Below are positions 9,509-16,790 of a stretch of 31,785 nt of DNA, piece by piece. The notes beneath the pieces are model-generated. The model made no database searches. It was not told where the DNA came from and saw only the letters and a program-made list of their open reading frames with translations. Origin of the DNA: an uncultured Acetatifactor sp. (lineage in GTDB: Bacteria; Bacillota; Clostridia; Lachnospirales; Lachnospiraceae); NCBI GenBank assembly GCA_910586515.1, contig CAJUGL010000039.1:1-31785 (forward strand), read 5' to 3'. Each line of letters begins with the position of its first letter. The first letter of the stretch is position 1. Both the position numbers and the translations under genes were made by a program.

Positions 9509-11404
9509 TCACGAACTCTGCCCGATCTCATAGGTCTGGGCTTCCAGGTCAATGCGCACCCTGGTGCCGTCGCCGAACACAGTTTCCTGCTGTTTTCCGT
9601 CAGGAGTAAGCAGCTTATGGGAAACCATCTCGCAGGAGGCGATACGCTCGTGAAGTTTTGACACCACTCTGCAGCGCTCATAAGCTTCCTTTTCCGTAAA
9701 GGTAAACTCCGGTTCAAAGGAGCCGTCAACTCCGGGGTATGCGCCGTCCCTGATCAGATAGGGTGCGCCGCCGTTGAGGAGGGCATAGAGCATGTAATCG
9801 TTTTGAGCGTCCATCTTCTCCATCATCCAGGGAACAATGACACAGTCATGGTAAACCAGATTGAACAGAGGAACTGCGATTCCCTTCTGAGGCGAACCGG
9901 GCTTGTACATCATAAACTGATAAGGCGCATAATGGCAGAAAACCAGACTTCTCATGCTCCAGTCCGAAACCTCCTCGGAACTGGGGAGAATGCCCTGGGA
10001 AAGCAGGTATTCAAAACACTGGCCCCGGAACTCCAGACAATCCCTGCGGGTCATATAGTGCATGGGATTGGCGCATTCATCCGGCTCATTGCAGGTGAAC
10101 ACATCCAGGTAAGCGCAGTCTAACTCGATTCCATGCTCTTTAAGCTGCGAGAAATTGCGCTTTACATAATAGGGAGCCTGAGTGGCGCACAGATAGGTCT
10201 GATGTCCGCCTGCCCAGTGGGAGTGTTCAGGGATCGTTCCGTCCGTCTGAAGGCAGCCAAAGGATGCGTCAAAGGTCTTTCCGTTGAAATAGTAGTCTCT
10301 GTACTGGTCATGAATGCCGAACAGATAACCGCAGTCATGCATGGTATCAGCCAGTTCCTTCATCCCTTCCCAGCCGCCTGCTTCCACACAGGGAGGCAGA
10401 TAATCCGGATGCTGGTTGTCGTATCCAGGATCGCCCCAGCCGTCCAAGTGCAGGAAAAGCTTCTCAAAGCCCTGGTCATGAAGTGCCCGAATCTCCTCCG
10501 TTCGGGTCCGGAAAGGAACCACTCTGTCATATTTCCCCGGATGCTCCGGATCATGCATATCCGATTCCGGGCAAACATGGTTTTTGATGCCCCTGTGAAG
10601 AAAAAGGCTTCCGATGAGCCTTTCCACACCCGGAGCCTTGGCGGCCTTTTCCTTCAGGCTGCAGAATAGTCCCTTTTCTTTCACATAGGCGCGGTACACT
10701 TTACAGAGATCATTATAGTCGCAGTCATTCAGCAGAGTGTAGCGCATAACCCGGCGGTAACGCATTTTTCCCAGGCTTGCGTTCCAGCAGACCCCTGCTT
10801 TGGTGTAAGGGCCTCCTGCGGGATGTTCCGCGTGAAATGCGCAGTCCCAGGGCTGTTCACTGATGGCTATGTAACCGTTTCCGGCCTTCACCTGGCCGAA
10901 CCAGGGCATGTAGCTGGCCGCGGAGCACAGGAAGCCGTCAAAAGGCATTTTGCCCAGGGCAGTTTCCCAGGTGTTGGGGATAAGCAGCCCCTGGTGCTGG
11001 TTCAGCAGAGTGTACCAATCGTCTCTTCCTTCACGGAATTCCATATAACCAGGCCACTGGACGGACTTCACGGAAATATCTTCCTCACAGAGGGGAATCC
11101 ACTCGAAGAATACATCTCCTGTGGCGCCCTCAATCCAAGTATAGGTAGAAAAGGACAGCTTTGACGATTCTCCGTTTACGGTAAAGCCCTCATAGCGGGA
11201 GAGAATGCCCTTTCCCAGGCCCGTTTCCTTCACCTCATGGGAGACGGCCGAGGCGCTTTGGAAGGAAATTTCCTCCTGACAGACGGTAAATGCGGGACGA
11301 TAATCATGGTCCCAGTTCCAATCGGTTCCATTCCGGGATATGGAAAAATGCAGATTGCTCTCATCAAAGATTAAGGCAGTCCCGGCAAGTGTGACATGAA
11401 TCAT
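9509..11404 (-). CDS. GH129/GH101-like alpha-N-acetylgalactosaminidase (probable)
   Basis: The start is set at the ATG at 11404 (MIHVTLAG), six bases after AGGAGGG, giving 631 residues. An upstream in-frame extension to 11476 is rejected because it runs through the promoter. An N-terminal beta-rich half to about residue 210 precedes a barrel-like half with HLDGWGD (D321-D325), YLDVF (D434) and PSSEEVSDW (E477/E478). From memory, bifidobacterial GH129 NagBb is about the same length and has its nucleophile Asp and acid/base Glu at very similar positions about 43 residues apart; this recollection needs checking. There is no signal peptide, as expected for a cytosolic Tn-antigen-type GalNAc hydrolase. 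It has its own promoter and terminator, adjacent to the importer operon. It could instead fall in an uncharacterised DUF5696/DUF6259-type clade. Confidence 0.6.
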   Translation of the reverse strand: MIHVTLAGTALIFDESNLHFSISRNGTDWNWDHDYRPAFTVCQEEISFQSASAVSHEVKETGLGKGILSRYEGFTVNGESSKLSFSTYTWIEGATGDVFFEWIPLCEEDISVKSVQWPGYMEFREGRDDWYTLLNQHQGLLIPNTWETALGKMPFDGFLCSAASYMPWFGQVKAGNGYIAISEQPWDCAFHAEHPAGGPYTKAGVCWNASLGKMRYRRVMRYTLLNDCDYNDLCKVYRAYVKEKGLFCSLKEKAAKAPGVERLIGSLFLHRGIKNHVCPESDMHDPEHPGKYDRVVPFRTRTEEIRALHDQGFEKLFLHLDGWGDPGYDNQHPDYLPPCVEAGGWEGMKELADTMHDCGYLFGIHDQYRDYYFNGKTFDASFGCLQTDGTIPEHSHWAGGHQTYLCATQAPYYVKRNFSQLKEHGIELDCAYLDVFTCNEPDECANPMHYMTRRDCLEFRGQCFEYLLSQGILPSSEEVSDWSMRSLVFCHYAPYQFMMYKPGSPQKGIAVPLFNLVYHDCVIVPWMMEKMDAQNDYMLYALLNGGAPYLIRDGAYPGVDGSFEPEFTFTEKEAYERCRVVSKLHERIASCEMVSHKLLTPDGKQQETVFGDGTRVRIDLEAQTYEIGQSS

Positions 11405-11447
11405 ATGTAACCCTCCTGAAAAATAGTGTACGGTTCCCTGTAACAAA

Positions 11448-11476
11448 ACTATATCATCTGGCGGAAATAAATGCAA
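11448..11476 (-). promoter_or_regulatory. Predicted sigma-A promoter of the GH129-like gene
   Basis: On the minus strand, TTGCAT (11476-11471) and TATAGT (11453-11448) are separated by exactly 17 bases. The start codon is about 40 bases downstream. This also argues against the longer start at 11476. Confidence 0.6.
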
Positions 11477-11514
11477 TAGTTATCCTCATTCGAATCGCCC
11501 GAAAACTTCGTTCC

Positions 11515-11541
11515 GTTACTGTTCACTCCGTTCACAGCAAC
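11515..11541. repeat. Solo end of the GTTACTGTTCAC palindromic repeat
   Basis: GTTACTGTTCAC followed by TCCGTTCACAGCAAC forms a small hairpin (GTTaCTGT/ACAGcAAC). It is nearly identical to the left end of the element at 13215-13350. It lies between the divergent promoters of the GH129-like and nrnA-like genes. Confidence 0.7.
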
Positions 11542-11559
11542 AAAACTTCTCCCGGCATA

Positions 11560-11588
11560 TTGGCAGACAGGGGAAAACATGGTAGAAT
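11560..11588 (+). promoter_or_regulatory. Predicted sigma-A promoter of the nrnA-like gene
   Basis: TTGGCA (11560-11565) and TAGAAT (11583-11588) are 17 bases apart, and the start codon lies about 40 bases further on. The spacing and hexamers fit a housekeeping promoter. Confidence 0.6.
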
Positions 11589-11629
11589 GGATGAATAATT
11601 CAGAATCCGCGGGATGACAGGAGGTACTC

Positions 11630-12622
11630 ATGAATGGTATAGAAAAACTTGTGGGATTGTGCCAAGGAGGCCCGGTCTATATCCAGACGCATAATTTCCC
11701 GGATCCGGACGCCATCGCTTCCGCATACGGCCTGCAGGAACTGCTGATTTCCTATGGTGTGACATCCAGACTCTGCTATGACGGGAAGATTGACAAGCTG
11801 AGCGCCTCAAAGATGCTGAAAGCCTTTCATATCCGGATGTCGCCCTACAGCAGTCTGGCTGCAGGCATGAAGGAGACGGACCGGATAATCTGTGTGGACA
11901 CCCAGAAGCACGCAGGAAATGTAACGGATTTTACAGGAGAAGAAATCGCCTGCATAGACCACCACCCCACCTTCGTCCCGACAGGTTACCTGTACCAGGA
12001 TATCCGCATCACCGGGGCATGCGCTACCCTGATAGCAGAATATTACGCCCTTTCGGGAAAGGAGCCTGCCAGGGATGCGGCCACAGCCCTGCTCTATGGG
12101 CTGAAGATGGATACCCTGCAGTTCACCAGAGGCGTAACCGAACTGGACATTCGAATGTTTGAGTACCTGTTCCCCCGCTGCGACCAGGGTAAGCTGGCAG
12201 CCCTTGAACGAAACAACATGGAATTCACCGACCTGAAGGCATACGGGGCGGCAATTGAGAGCATCGAACTCTATGACAGGGTCGGTTTCTCCTGCATCCC
12301 GTTTCCCTGCCCCGATGCACTGGTCGCCGTCATCTCAGACTTTATCCTTTCCCTGGTGGAGGTGGATGTGGCGGTGGTATCCTCCTTCCGGAAAAACGGC
12401 GTAAAACTCTCCGTCCGTTCGGAAATTCCGGGGGTCCATGCCGGCAACCTGCTCCACAAGGCCCTGCAGGGCGTAGGAAACGGAGGCGGACACGCCTCAA
12501 TGGGAGGCGGATTCATCAGCAGGGAACGCCTGCCGGAACCGGGGCGCTACCAGGAGGACTATATCAGGAACCTGTTTCTGGATGCCCTGGCGGAAAGGGC
12601 CGCAGGACAGCCCCGCCTTTGA
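11630..12622 (+). CDS. DHH/DHHA1 phosphoesterase, NrnA-like nanoRNase/pAp phosphatase
   Basis: This 330-residue protein has the DHH-family motifs in order: HNFPDPDA (H21, D25, D27), CVDTQ (D90), CIDHHP (D110-H111-H112), a GLKMDTLQF segment near residue 155, and the C-terminal DHHA1 loop GNGGGHASMGGGF. These are the Mn-binding and substrate-binding elements of NrnA-type enzymes, which degrade very short RNAs and/or remove the 3'-phosphate of pAp. AGGAGG lies five bases before the ATG. It is the only confident plus-strand gene. It is convergent with the tmRNA gene and shares a bidirectional terminator with it. Which activity dominates cannot be read from the sequence. Confidence 0.9.
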   Translation: MNGIEKLVGLCQGGPVYIQTHNFPDPDAIASAYGLQELLISYGVTSRLCYDGKIDKLSASKMLKAFHIRMSPYSSLAAGMKETDRIICVDTQKHAGNVTDFTGEEIACIDHHPTFVPTGYLYQDIRITGACATLIAEYYALSGKEPARDAATALLYGLKMDTLQFTRGVTELDIRMFEYLFPRCDQGKLAALERNNMEFTDLKAYGAAIESIELYDRVGFSCIPFPCPDALVAVISDFILSLVEVDVAVVSSFRKNGVKLSVRSEIPGVHAGNLLHKALQGVGNGGGHASMGGGFISRERLPEPGRYQEDYIRNLFLDALAERAAGQPRL

Positions 12623-12638
12623 AGACTCCGGAAGAAAC

Positions 12639-12697
12639 AAAATGCGAAGTCACCGAACTCCTCAGAAAATTTCATCGGGTTCGGAACTTCGCGTTTT
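12639..12697. terminator. Bidirectional terminator between nrnA-like gene and tmRNA
   Basis: A long hairpin pairs AAAATGCGAAGT (12639-12650) with ACTTCGCGTTTT (12686-12697), plus an inner CCGAAC/GTTCGG stem. U-rich ends are present in both directions. It lies 16 bases after the nrnA-like stop and directly after the tmRNA 3' end, so it can serve both convergent transcripts. Confidence 0.8.
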
Positions 12698-12699
12698 AA

Positions 12700-13080
12700 T
12701 GGAGTAGACGGGAGTCGAACCCGTGTCCAAAAGCCCATTCCCTGTCCTTCTACTATCATAGTCCGTTATCCCGGCCGGTCTTACTCCGGCCTGTTCCCTC
12801 CTGCGGCAGACAACGAACGATCTGCCGGATTCGGTAGCTTCATCATACGCCCGCGCGGGCAAAGCTTAACGCGCGTCGTTTCTCACATCGTCGATGCCCG
12901 GATTCCGGAGTGTGAGTGCCCCGGAGCGGACAAGCCGCCTGAGGCGGCGTCACCTGCAGCAATTAAGCTGCAAGTGCATACTGATAATTATCTTCAGCGT
13001 TTAGTTTAATTTTGCGATTAACGTGTCGCAACGGATAGCTTCTCCAGCTGCAAGACCCCTGTCGAAACCTTTACTACCCC
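12700..13080 (-). ncRNA. ssrA: Transfer-messenger RNA (tmRNA)
   Basis: The RNA runs from GGGGTAGTAAAGGTTTCGAC (5' end at 13080) to the tRNA-like 3' end with a T-arm containing GGTTCGACTCCCG and acceptor CTACTCC plus discriminator A at 12700. The first seven and last seven bases pair as an acceptor stem. The next encoded bases are TTA, so CCA is not gene-encoded. The resume frame near 12960-13010 encodes a tag ending NAEDNYQYALAA before TAA; I cannot fix the first codon with certainty. With SmpB, encoded just upstream, it rescues ribosomes on broken mRNAs and tags the product for proteolysis. Confidence 0.95.
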
Positions 13081-13147
13081 ATATTCAAATTATCAAAGTA
13101 CACCGTCCAGTCACTACAGGTAACCCGGCAGATCTTTGCCTTTCCTT

Positions 13148-13176
13148 AGTATATGCATTTTTCCCTTCCTTGTCAA
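13148..13176 (-). promoter_or_regulatory. Consensus sigma-A promoter of ssrA
   Basis: On the minus strand, a perfect TTGACA (13176-13171) and TATACT (13153-13148) are separated by 17 bases. Transcription should begin near 13140, giving a leader of about 60 bases that would be removed in maturing the tmRNA 5' end. Confidence 0.8.
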
Positions 13177-13214
13177 CGGCCAAATGAGATTTTTTATCGC
13201 TCTTTTATCGTTCA

Positions 13215-13350
13215 GTTACTGTTCACTCCGTTCACAGTAACTGATGCACACAAAATGAGCAAAGTACGCTCATTTTGGCGCCTGCTGTCTCGTGATTTTC
13301 GTGCAAAATACGCACGAAAACACTTCGCGGAGGCACCTGTGAACAGTAAC
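13215..13350. repeat. Full-length palindromic intergenic element, copy A
   Basis: The 136-bp unit is bounded by a perfect 12-bp inverted repeat: GTTACTGTTCAC (13215-13226) and GTGAACAGTAAC (13339-13350). Inside are three hairpins: the left end itself (GTTACTGT/ACAGTAAC), AAAATGAGC/GCTCATTTT, and TTTTCGTGC/GCACGAAAA. The segment CACACAAAA...TTTTGGCGCC...GTCTCG is shared with the copy at 16759-16930. No open reading frame of note is present. Confidence 0.8.
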
Positions 13351-13375
13351 ATCGTTCCCTCGTACGATTTTGGGC

Positions 13376-13489
13376 AACAGTTCAGACAACCCCTCCCGCA
13401 AAGTCAAAATTGCGCTCTATCTGAACTGTTACGATTTCCTGCAAAATGGGCACGAAAACACCTCGGGAAGGCACCGGTGAAGCATAACT
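13376..13489. repeat. Minimal element plus degenerate second right end, copy B
   Basis: The first part (13376-13432) is bounded by AACAGTTCAGA and TCTGAACTGTT. Its reverse complement matches the right end of the copy at 16759-16930, including GCGCAATTTTGACTT. The second part (13440-13489) closely resembles the last 50 bases of copy A (TGCAAAAT..GCACGAAAACAC.TCG..AGGCACC), with several differences. It ends exactly at the smpB stop codon. No other gene content is seen in the 13081-13487 gap apart from the ssrA promoter and these repeats. Confidence 0.7.
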
Positions 13490-13958
13490 AAAGATTCTTC
13501 ACCTTAAACTCCCTCTCCGTCTCCCTGCGCTGATCTTTTTTGGCAATATCCTGGCGCTTGTCATAAAGCTTCTTGCCTCTGGCCAATCCAACTTCCGTCT
13601 TCACCTTGCCGTCCTTAAAGTAGACCTGAAGGGGCACAAGGGTGTAGCCTTTCTCGGCCACCTTTCCCGCCAGTTTGCTGATCTCATACTTATGCATCAG
13701 CAGCTTCTTCACCCGCAGAGGATCTTTGTTGAAAATATTTCCCTTTTCATATGGACTCACATGCATGCCGTAGACAAAGATCTCTCCGTTCTCAATGCGG
13801 ATAAAAGCTTCCTTAATACTGCATTTCCCCATACGCATGGATTTCACCTCCGTGCCGTGGAGCGCAATGCCCGCCTCATAGGTTTCGTCTATAAAATAAT
13901 CATGGTACGCTTTCTTATTATTGGCAATCAATTTCTGCGGTGCCTTTTGCTGCGCCAT
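13488..13958 (-). CDS. smpB: SsrA-binding protein SmpB
   Basis: This 156-residue protein has the SmpB core: NKKAYHDYFIDETYEAGIALHGTEVKSMR, then IENGEIFVYGMHVSPYEKGN, LLMHKYEI and the basic tail region GLARGKKLYDKRQDIAKKD. SmpB binds the tRNA-like domain of tmRNA and brings it to stalled ribosomes. The start is the ATG at 13958, eight bases after AGGAGG. An in-frame TTG two codons upstream is too close to that site. It lies 17 bases after rnr, almost certainly co-transcribed with it, and just upstream of its partner RNA gene ssrA. Its TAG stop touches the end of a repeat element. Confidence 0.97.
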   Translation of the reverse strand: MAQQKAPQKLIANNKKAYHDYFIDETYEAGIALHGTEVKSMRMGKCSIKEAFIRIENGEIFVYGMHVSPYEKGNIFNKDPLRVKKLLMHKYEISKLAGKVAEKGYTLVPLQVYFKDGKVKTEVGLARGKKLYDKRQDIAKKDQRRETEREFKVKNL

Positions 13959-13975
13959 TTTCAATTCCTCCTGTT

Positions 13976-16189
13976 TTAAAGCTCCTCCGCCACACTGAAA
14001 TCAATCGTGCGGCTGAAGCGGTCACATCCGTCCACACATACCCGCACCGGCATACCCAGTTTATAGCTTTTTCCGGTGGCCTGACCGATCATCTCATAAG
14101 CGCTCTCGTTGTAATAAAAATAATCTCCCGGAAGTTTGGAGACATGTATCAGTCCCTCCACGGTATTGGGCAGTTCCACATAAATACCCCAGCTGGTGAT
14201 ACCGGATACGACTCCCTCATATATCTCCCCGATCCGCTCCTCCATATACTCCGCTTTCTTCAGCTTATCCGTCTCGCGTTCCGCTTCGTCGGCACGGCGC
14301 TCTGTCTCCGAAGAATGCTTTGCCACCTCCGGCAGAATCTCCCGGTAATGGGCAATCCGATCCTCATCCAGTCTGCCCCGGAGCTGATCCTTGATGATTC
14401 GGTGAATCTGCAGATCCGGATATCTGCGGATAGGAGAGGTAAAATGACAATAGTACGGACACGCCAATCCGAAATGCCCGCTGCACTCCACACTGTACTT
14501 TGCCTGCCTCATGCTGCGCAGGGCCAGGCGGCTGATCAGCGGCTCCTCCGGAGTCCCCGCAATTTTAGACAGCAGCTTCTGAATTTCCTTTGGATGCACT
14601 TCCTCCCCGGAAGTCTTCTGGCCCGTTCTGCCCACAGCCTTCATATAGTAGCCGAAATTGTTGATAAAAGCCGCCAGCTTCCCAATCCGCTCTCCGTCGG
14701 GCACATCATGAACCCTGTACACAAAAGGCAGTTCCATCCAGTAAAAATGCTGTGCAACCGTCTCGTTTGCCGCCAGCATAAAATCCTCGATAATATCCGT
14801 GGCCGCATTCCGCTCGTAAGGTTTTATCTCCAGAGGATGTCCCTCCCTGTCCAGAAGGATCTTGCATTCGGGAAAATCAAAGTCAATGGATCCACGTTTC
14901 CTGCGTTTTTCCCGCAGAATGCCGGCCAGTTTCTCCATCTCCTGAAACATGGGCAGCAGTTCCCCGTACTGTCCGTATTCCTCCCTGTCCGCCAGAGATT
15001 CATCCTCCAGAAGAGCTTTCACCACAGTATAGGACATGCGCTTATTCACCCGAATCACAGACTCGCAGATATCGTAATCCACAATCTCGCCCTTCAGGTC
15101 CACGGTCATCAGACAGCTCAGCGCCAGCCTGTCCACCCCCTCATTCAGGGAACAGATACCGTTGGAAAGGGCATGGGGCAGCATGGGAATCACCCTGTCC
15201 ACCAGATAGACACTGGTCCCCCGGTTCAGCGCCTCCCTGTCCAGGGCGGAATTCTCCTGGACATAATTGGTCACATCTGCTATATGAACTCCCAGATGGT
15301 ATTTTTCCCCGTCAAAGCTGACGCTCACCGCATCGTCCAGATCCTTTGCATCCTCGCCGTCAATGGTGACCATCACCACATCCCGCAGATCCCTGCGGCC
15401 GGCCCGGTCCGCCTCTGACACTTCCCGGGCTGCCCGCTCCGCCTGATTCATGGTTTTCACCGCAAATTCCATGGGCAGCTCATAATTCCGCACAATAGAA
15501 AGGATATCCACCCCCGGGTCATTCACATGCCCAAGGATTTCCACCACTTTTCCCTCCGGGCTCTTTCCGGCAGAACCGTAATCCGTCAGTTCAACCACCA
15601 CTTTATGCCCGTTTACAGCGCCTTTGGAACGCTCCCCGGGCACAAAGATATCCTGGGAAAACCTGGTATTATCCGGTGTTACAAATCCATAATGCTCCCT
15701 GGAACCGTCATAAATGCCCACCACTCGGGTGATGCCTCTGGCCAGAATCCGAACTACCTTCGCCTCCTGGCGCCGCCCTTCCTGCTTCGGCAGCAGCGCA
15801 ACTTCCACTCTATCCTTGTGAAAAGCGCCGTTGGTCTGATCCTCCGGAATATACAGATCTTCTTTCCCGGACTGGCTGCCCTTCCCGCCATGCTCCTGCT
15901 CCGGGCTGTCAATCTCCACAAATCCGAACCCTTTCGCATGACTGATAAACGTGCCTGTGAGAAAATGCCCGCCGGATTTCACATATTTTCCCTTTTCCGT
16001 GAGCGAAAGCTTTCCTTCGGTCAGAAGTTCCCGCAAAACCGCACGCAAATCCTCCCTGTCTTCCTTTGCCACCTGCAGGAATATGGCCAGTTCCTTCTCC
16101 TTCATGGGAACGTAAATCGGATCCCGCACCAAATCGCATATTACCTTTTTCCTGGACTCCCAGGACCGCCTGTCTTCTCTTTGCTCCAT
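13976..16189 (-). CDS. rnr: Ribonuclease R
   Basis: The 737-residue protein starts at the ATG at 16189 (MEQREDRRSW), with AGGAGG three bases upstream. A Met 18 codons earlier has no such site. The order is an N-terminal helical region, cold-shock OB domains (FISHAKGFGFVEID near residue 82; YGFVTPDNTRFSQDIFVP near 168), the RNB catalytic domain with DGEDAKDLDDAV (D277, D283, D285, D286 region), SPIRRYPDL, and a C-terminal S1 domain (GVVSGITSWGIYVELPNTVEGLIHVSKL). It is a 3'-to-5' exoribonuclease that digests structured RNA, including the non-stop mRNAs freed by tmRNA-SmpB, which matches its neighbours. The usual long basic tail after S1 is short here. Confidence 0.96.
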   Translation of the reverse strand: MEQREDRRSWESRKKVICDLVRDPIYVPMKEKELAIFLQVAKEDREDLRAVLRELLTEGKLSLTEKGKYVKSGGHFLTGTFISHAKGFGFVEIDSPEQEHGGKGSQSGKEDLYIPEDQTNGAFHKDRVEVALLPKQEGRRQEAKVVRILARGITRVVGIYDGSREHYGFVTPDNTRFSQDIFVPGERSKGAVNGHKVVVELTDYGSAGKSPEGKVVEILGHVNDPGVDILSIVRNYELPMEFAVKTMNQAERAAREVSEADRAGRRDLRDVVMVTIDGEDAKDLDDAVSVSFDGEKYHLGVHIADVTNYVQENSALDREALNRGTSVYLVDRVIPMLPHALSNGICSLNEGVDRLALSCLMTVDLKGEIVDYDICESVIRVNKRMSYTVVKALLEDESLADREEYGQYGELLPMFQEMEKLAGILREKRRKRGSIDFDFPECKILLDREGHPLEIKPYERNAATDIIEDFMLAANETVAQHFYWMELPFVYRVHDVPDGERIGKLAAFINNFGYYMKAVGRTGQKTSGEEVHPKEIQKLLSKIAGTPEEPLISRLALRSMRQAKYSVECSGHFGLACPYYCHFTSPIRRYPDLQIHRIIKDQLRGRLDEDRIAHYREILPEVAKHSSETERRADEAERETDKLKKAEYMEERIGEIYEGVVSGITSWGIYVELPNTVEGLIHVSKLPGDYFYYNESAYEMIGQATGKSYKLGMPVRVCVDGCDRFSRTIDFSVAEEL

Positions 16190-16250
16190 AACCCTCCTGT
16201 TCCGGATACCTTCCGGAGATAAAACCGCGCAATAGGCGCTCATACAATCG

Positions 16251-16299
16251 GCTACTGTTCCCTCCCTTCACAGCAGCGGAGGCAGATGTGAACAATAAC
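16251..16299. repeat. Short copy of the GTTACTGTTCAC repeat family, copy C
   Basis: The reverse complement starts GTTATTGTTCACATCTGCC, matching the right end of copy A in 20 of the first 24 positions or better, and ends in GAACAGTA. The arms TACTGTTC and GTGAACAATA are inverted relative to each other. It lies between the secG terminator and the rnr start. Confidence 0.6.
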
Positions 16300-16300
16300 G

Positions 16301-16334
16301 AAAAAAGACACTCTTGCCGCCTCACAAGGGTGTC
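16301..16334 (-). terminator. Intrinsic terminator after secG
   Basis: On the minus strand, GACACCCTTG and CAAGAGTGTC form a 10-bp stem with one G-T pair and an 8-base loop, followed by TTTTTT. It lies about 60 bases past the secG stop, so rnr probably has its own promoter. Confidence 0.85.
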
Positions 16335-16395
16335 TGTCCAATCGCAAATTGAAACTTACGAAACTCACAGGAAAGTACCGTTTATCTGAATCCGT

Positions 16396-16635
16396 TTAAA
16401 AAATATTTAGATTCAGCACTACCGCCAGTCCCATAAACAATACTGCCAGAATCTTGGTAAACTTCACCAGCTGACCTTCCATGGAACGTCCCTTGTTCTT
16501 GCCCCAATAAGTCTCCGCCGCTCCGCTGATTGCGCCAAGCCCTGCGGATTTGCCTTCCTGCATCAGCACCAACACCACAAGCGCAATGCATACCACGATA
16601 AATATTATGGTAAGTACTATCTTCAATGCCGCCAT
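16396..16635 (-). CDS. secG: Protein translocase subunit SecG
   Basis: The 79-residue protein has two membrane segments (about 4-24 and 57-76) linked by the conserved LMQEGKSAGLGAISGAAETYWGKNKGRSMEG loop typical of SecG. It associates with SecY and SecE and aids SecA-driven export. AGGAGG lies six bases before the ATG. It is followed by a strong terminator and sits upstream of rnr-smpB-ssrA, a gene order common in Firmicutes. Length and motifs are normal. Confidence 0.95.
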   Translation of the reverse strand: MAALKIVLTIIFIVVCIALVVLVLMQEGKSAGLGAISGAAETYWGKNKGRSMEGQLVKFTKILAVLFMGLAVVLNLNIF

Positions 16636-16690
16636 TTTGCACCTCCTGAGTAAAACGCTGCCCGCCTGTCTTTATTACAAACTGTAATCC

Positions 16691-16719
16691 ATGTTATCAT
16701 ATAAAGGAAAAAAAGACAA
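16691..16719 (-). promoter_or_regulatory. Possible secG promoter
   Basis: On the minus strand, TTGTCT (16719-16714) and TAACAT (16696-16691) are 17 bases apart, about 55 bases before the secG start. An overlapping TATGAT gives an alternative -10 with a poorer -35. This is the only reasonable promoter in the gap. Confidence 0.4.
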
Positions 16720-16758
16720 GGGTTTATCAAAAAATTTATCATTTCTAAATAAAAGCCA

Positions 16759-16790
16759 GTAACAGTTCAGACAGGGCGCTGAACTGTTAC
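16759..16790 (-). terminator. Repeat-borne terminator-like hairpin after the opp operon
   Basis: In the minus direction the perfect 12-bp stem of copy D is followed by TGGCTTTTATTT. Its position downstream of the last operon gene suggests that the repeat can end opp transcription, although the T run is interrupted. Confidence 0.45.

Noticed and set aside
13940..15418. 492-codon plus-strand open frame
   Set aside because: It is antisense to rnr, whose motifs are complete. The translation has no family features and no credible ribosome binding site.
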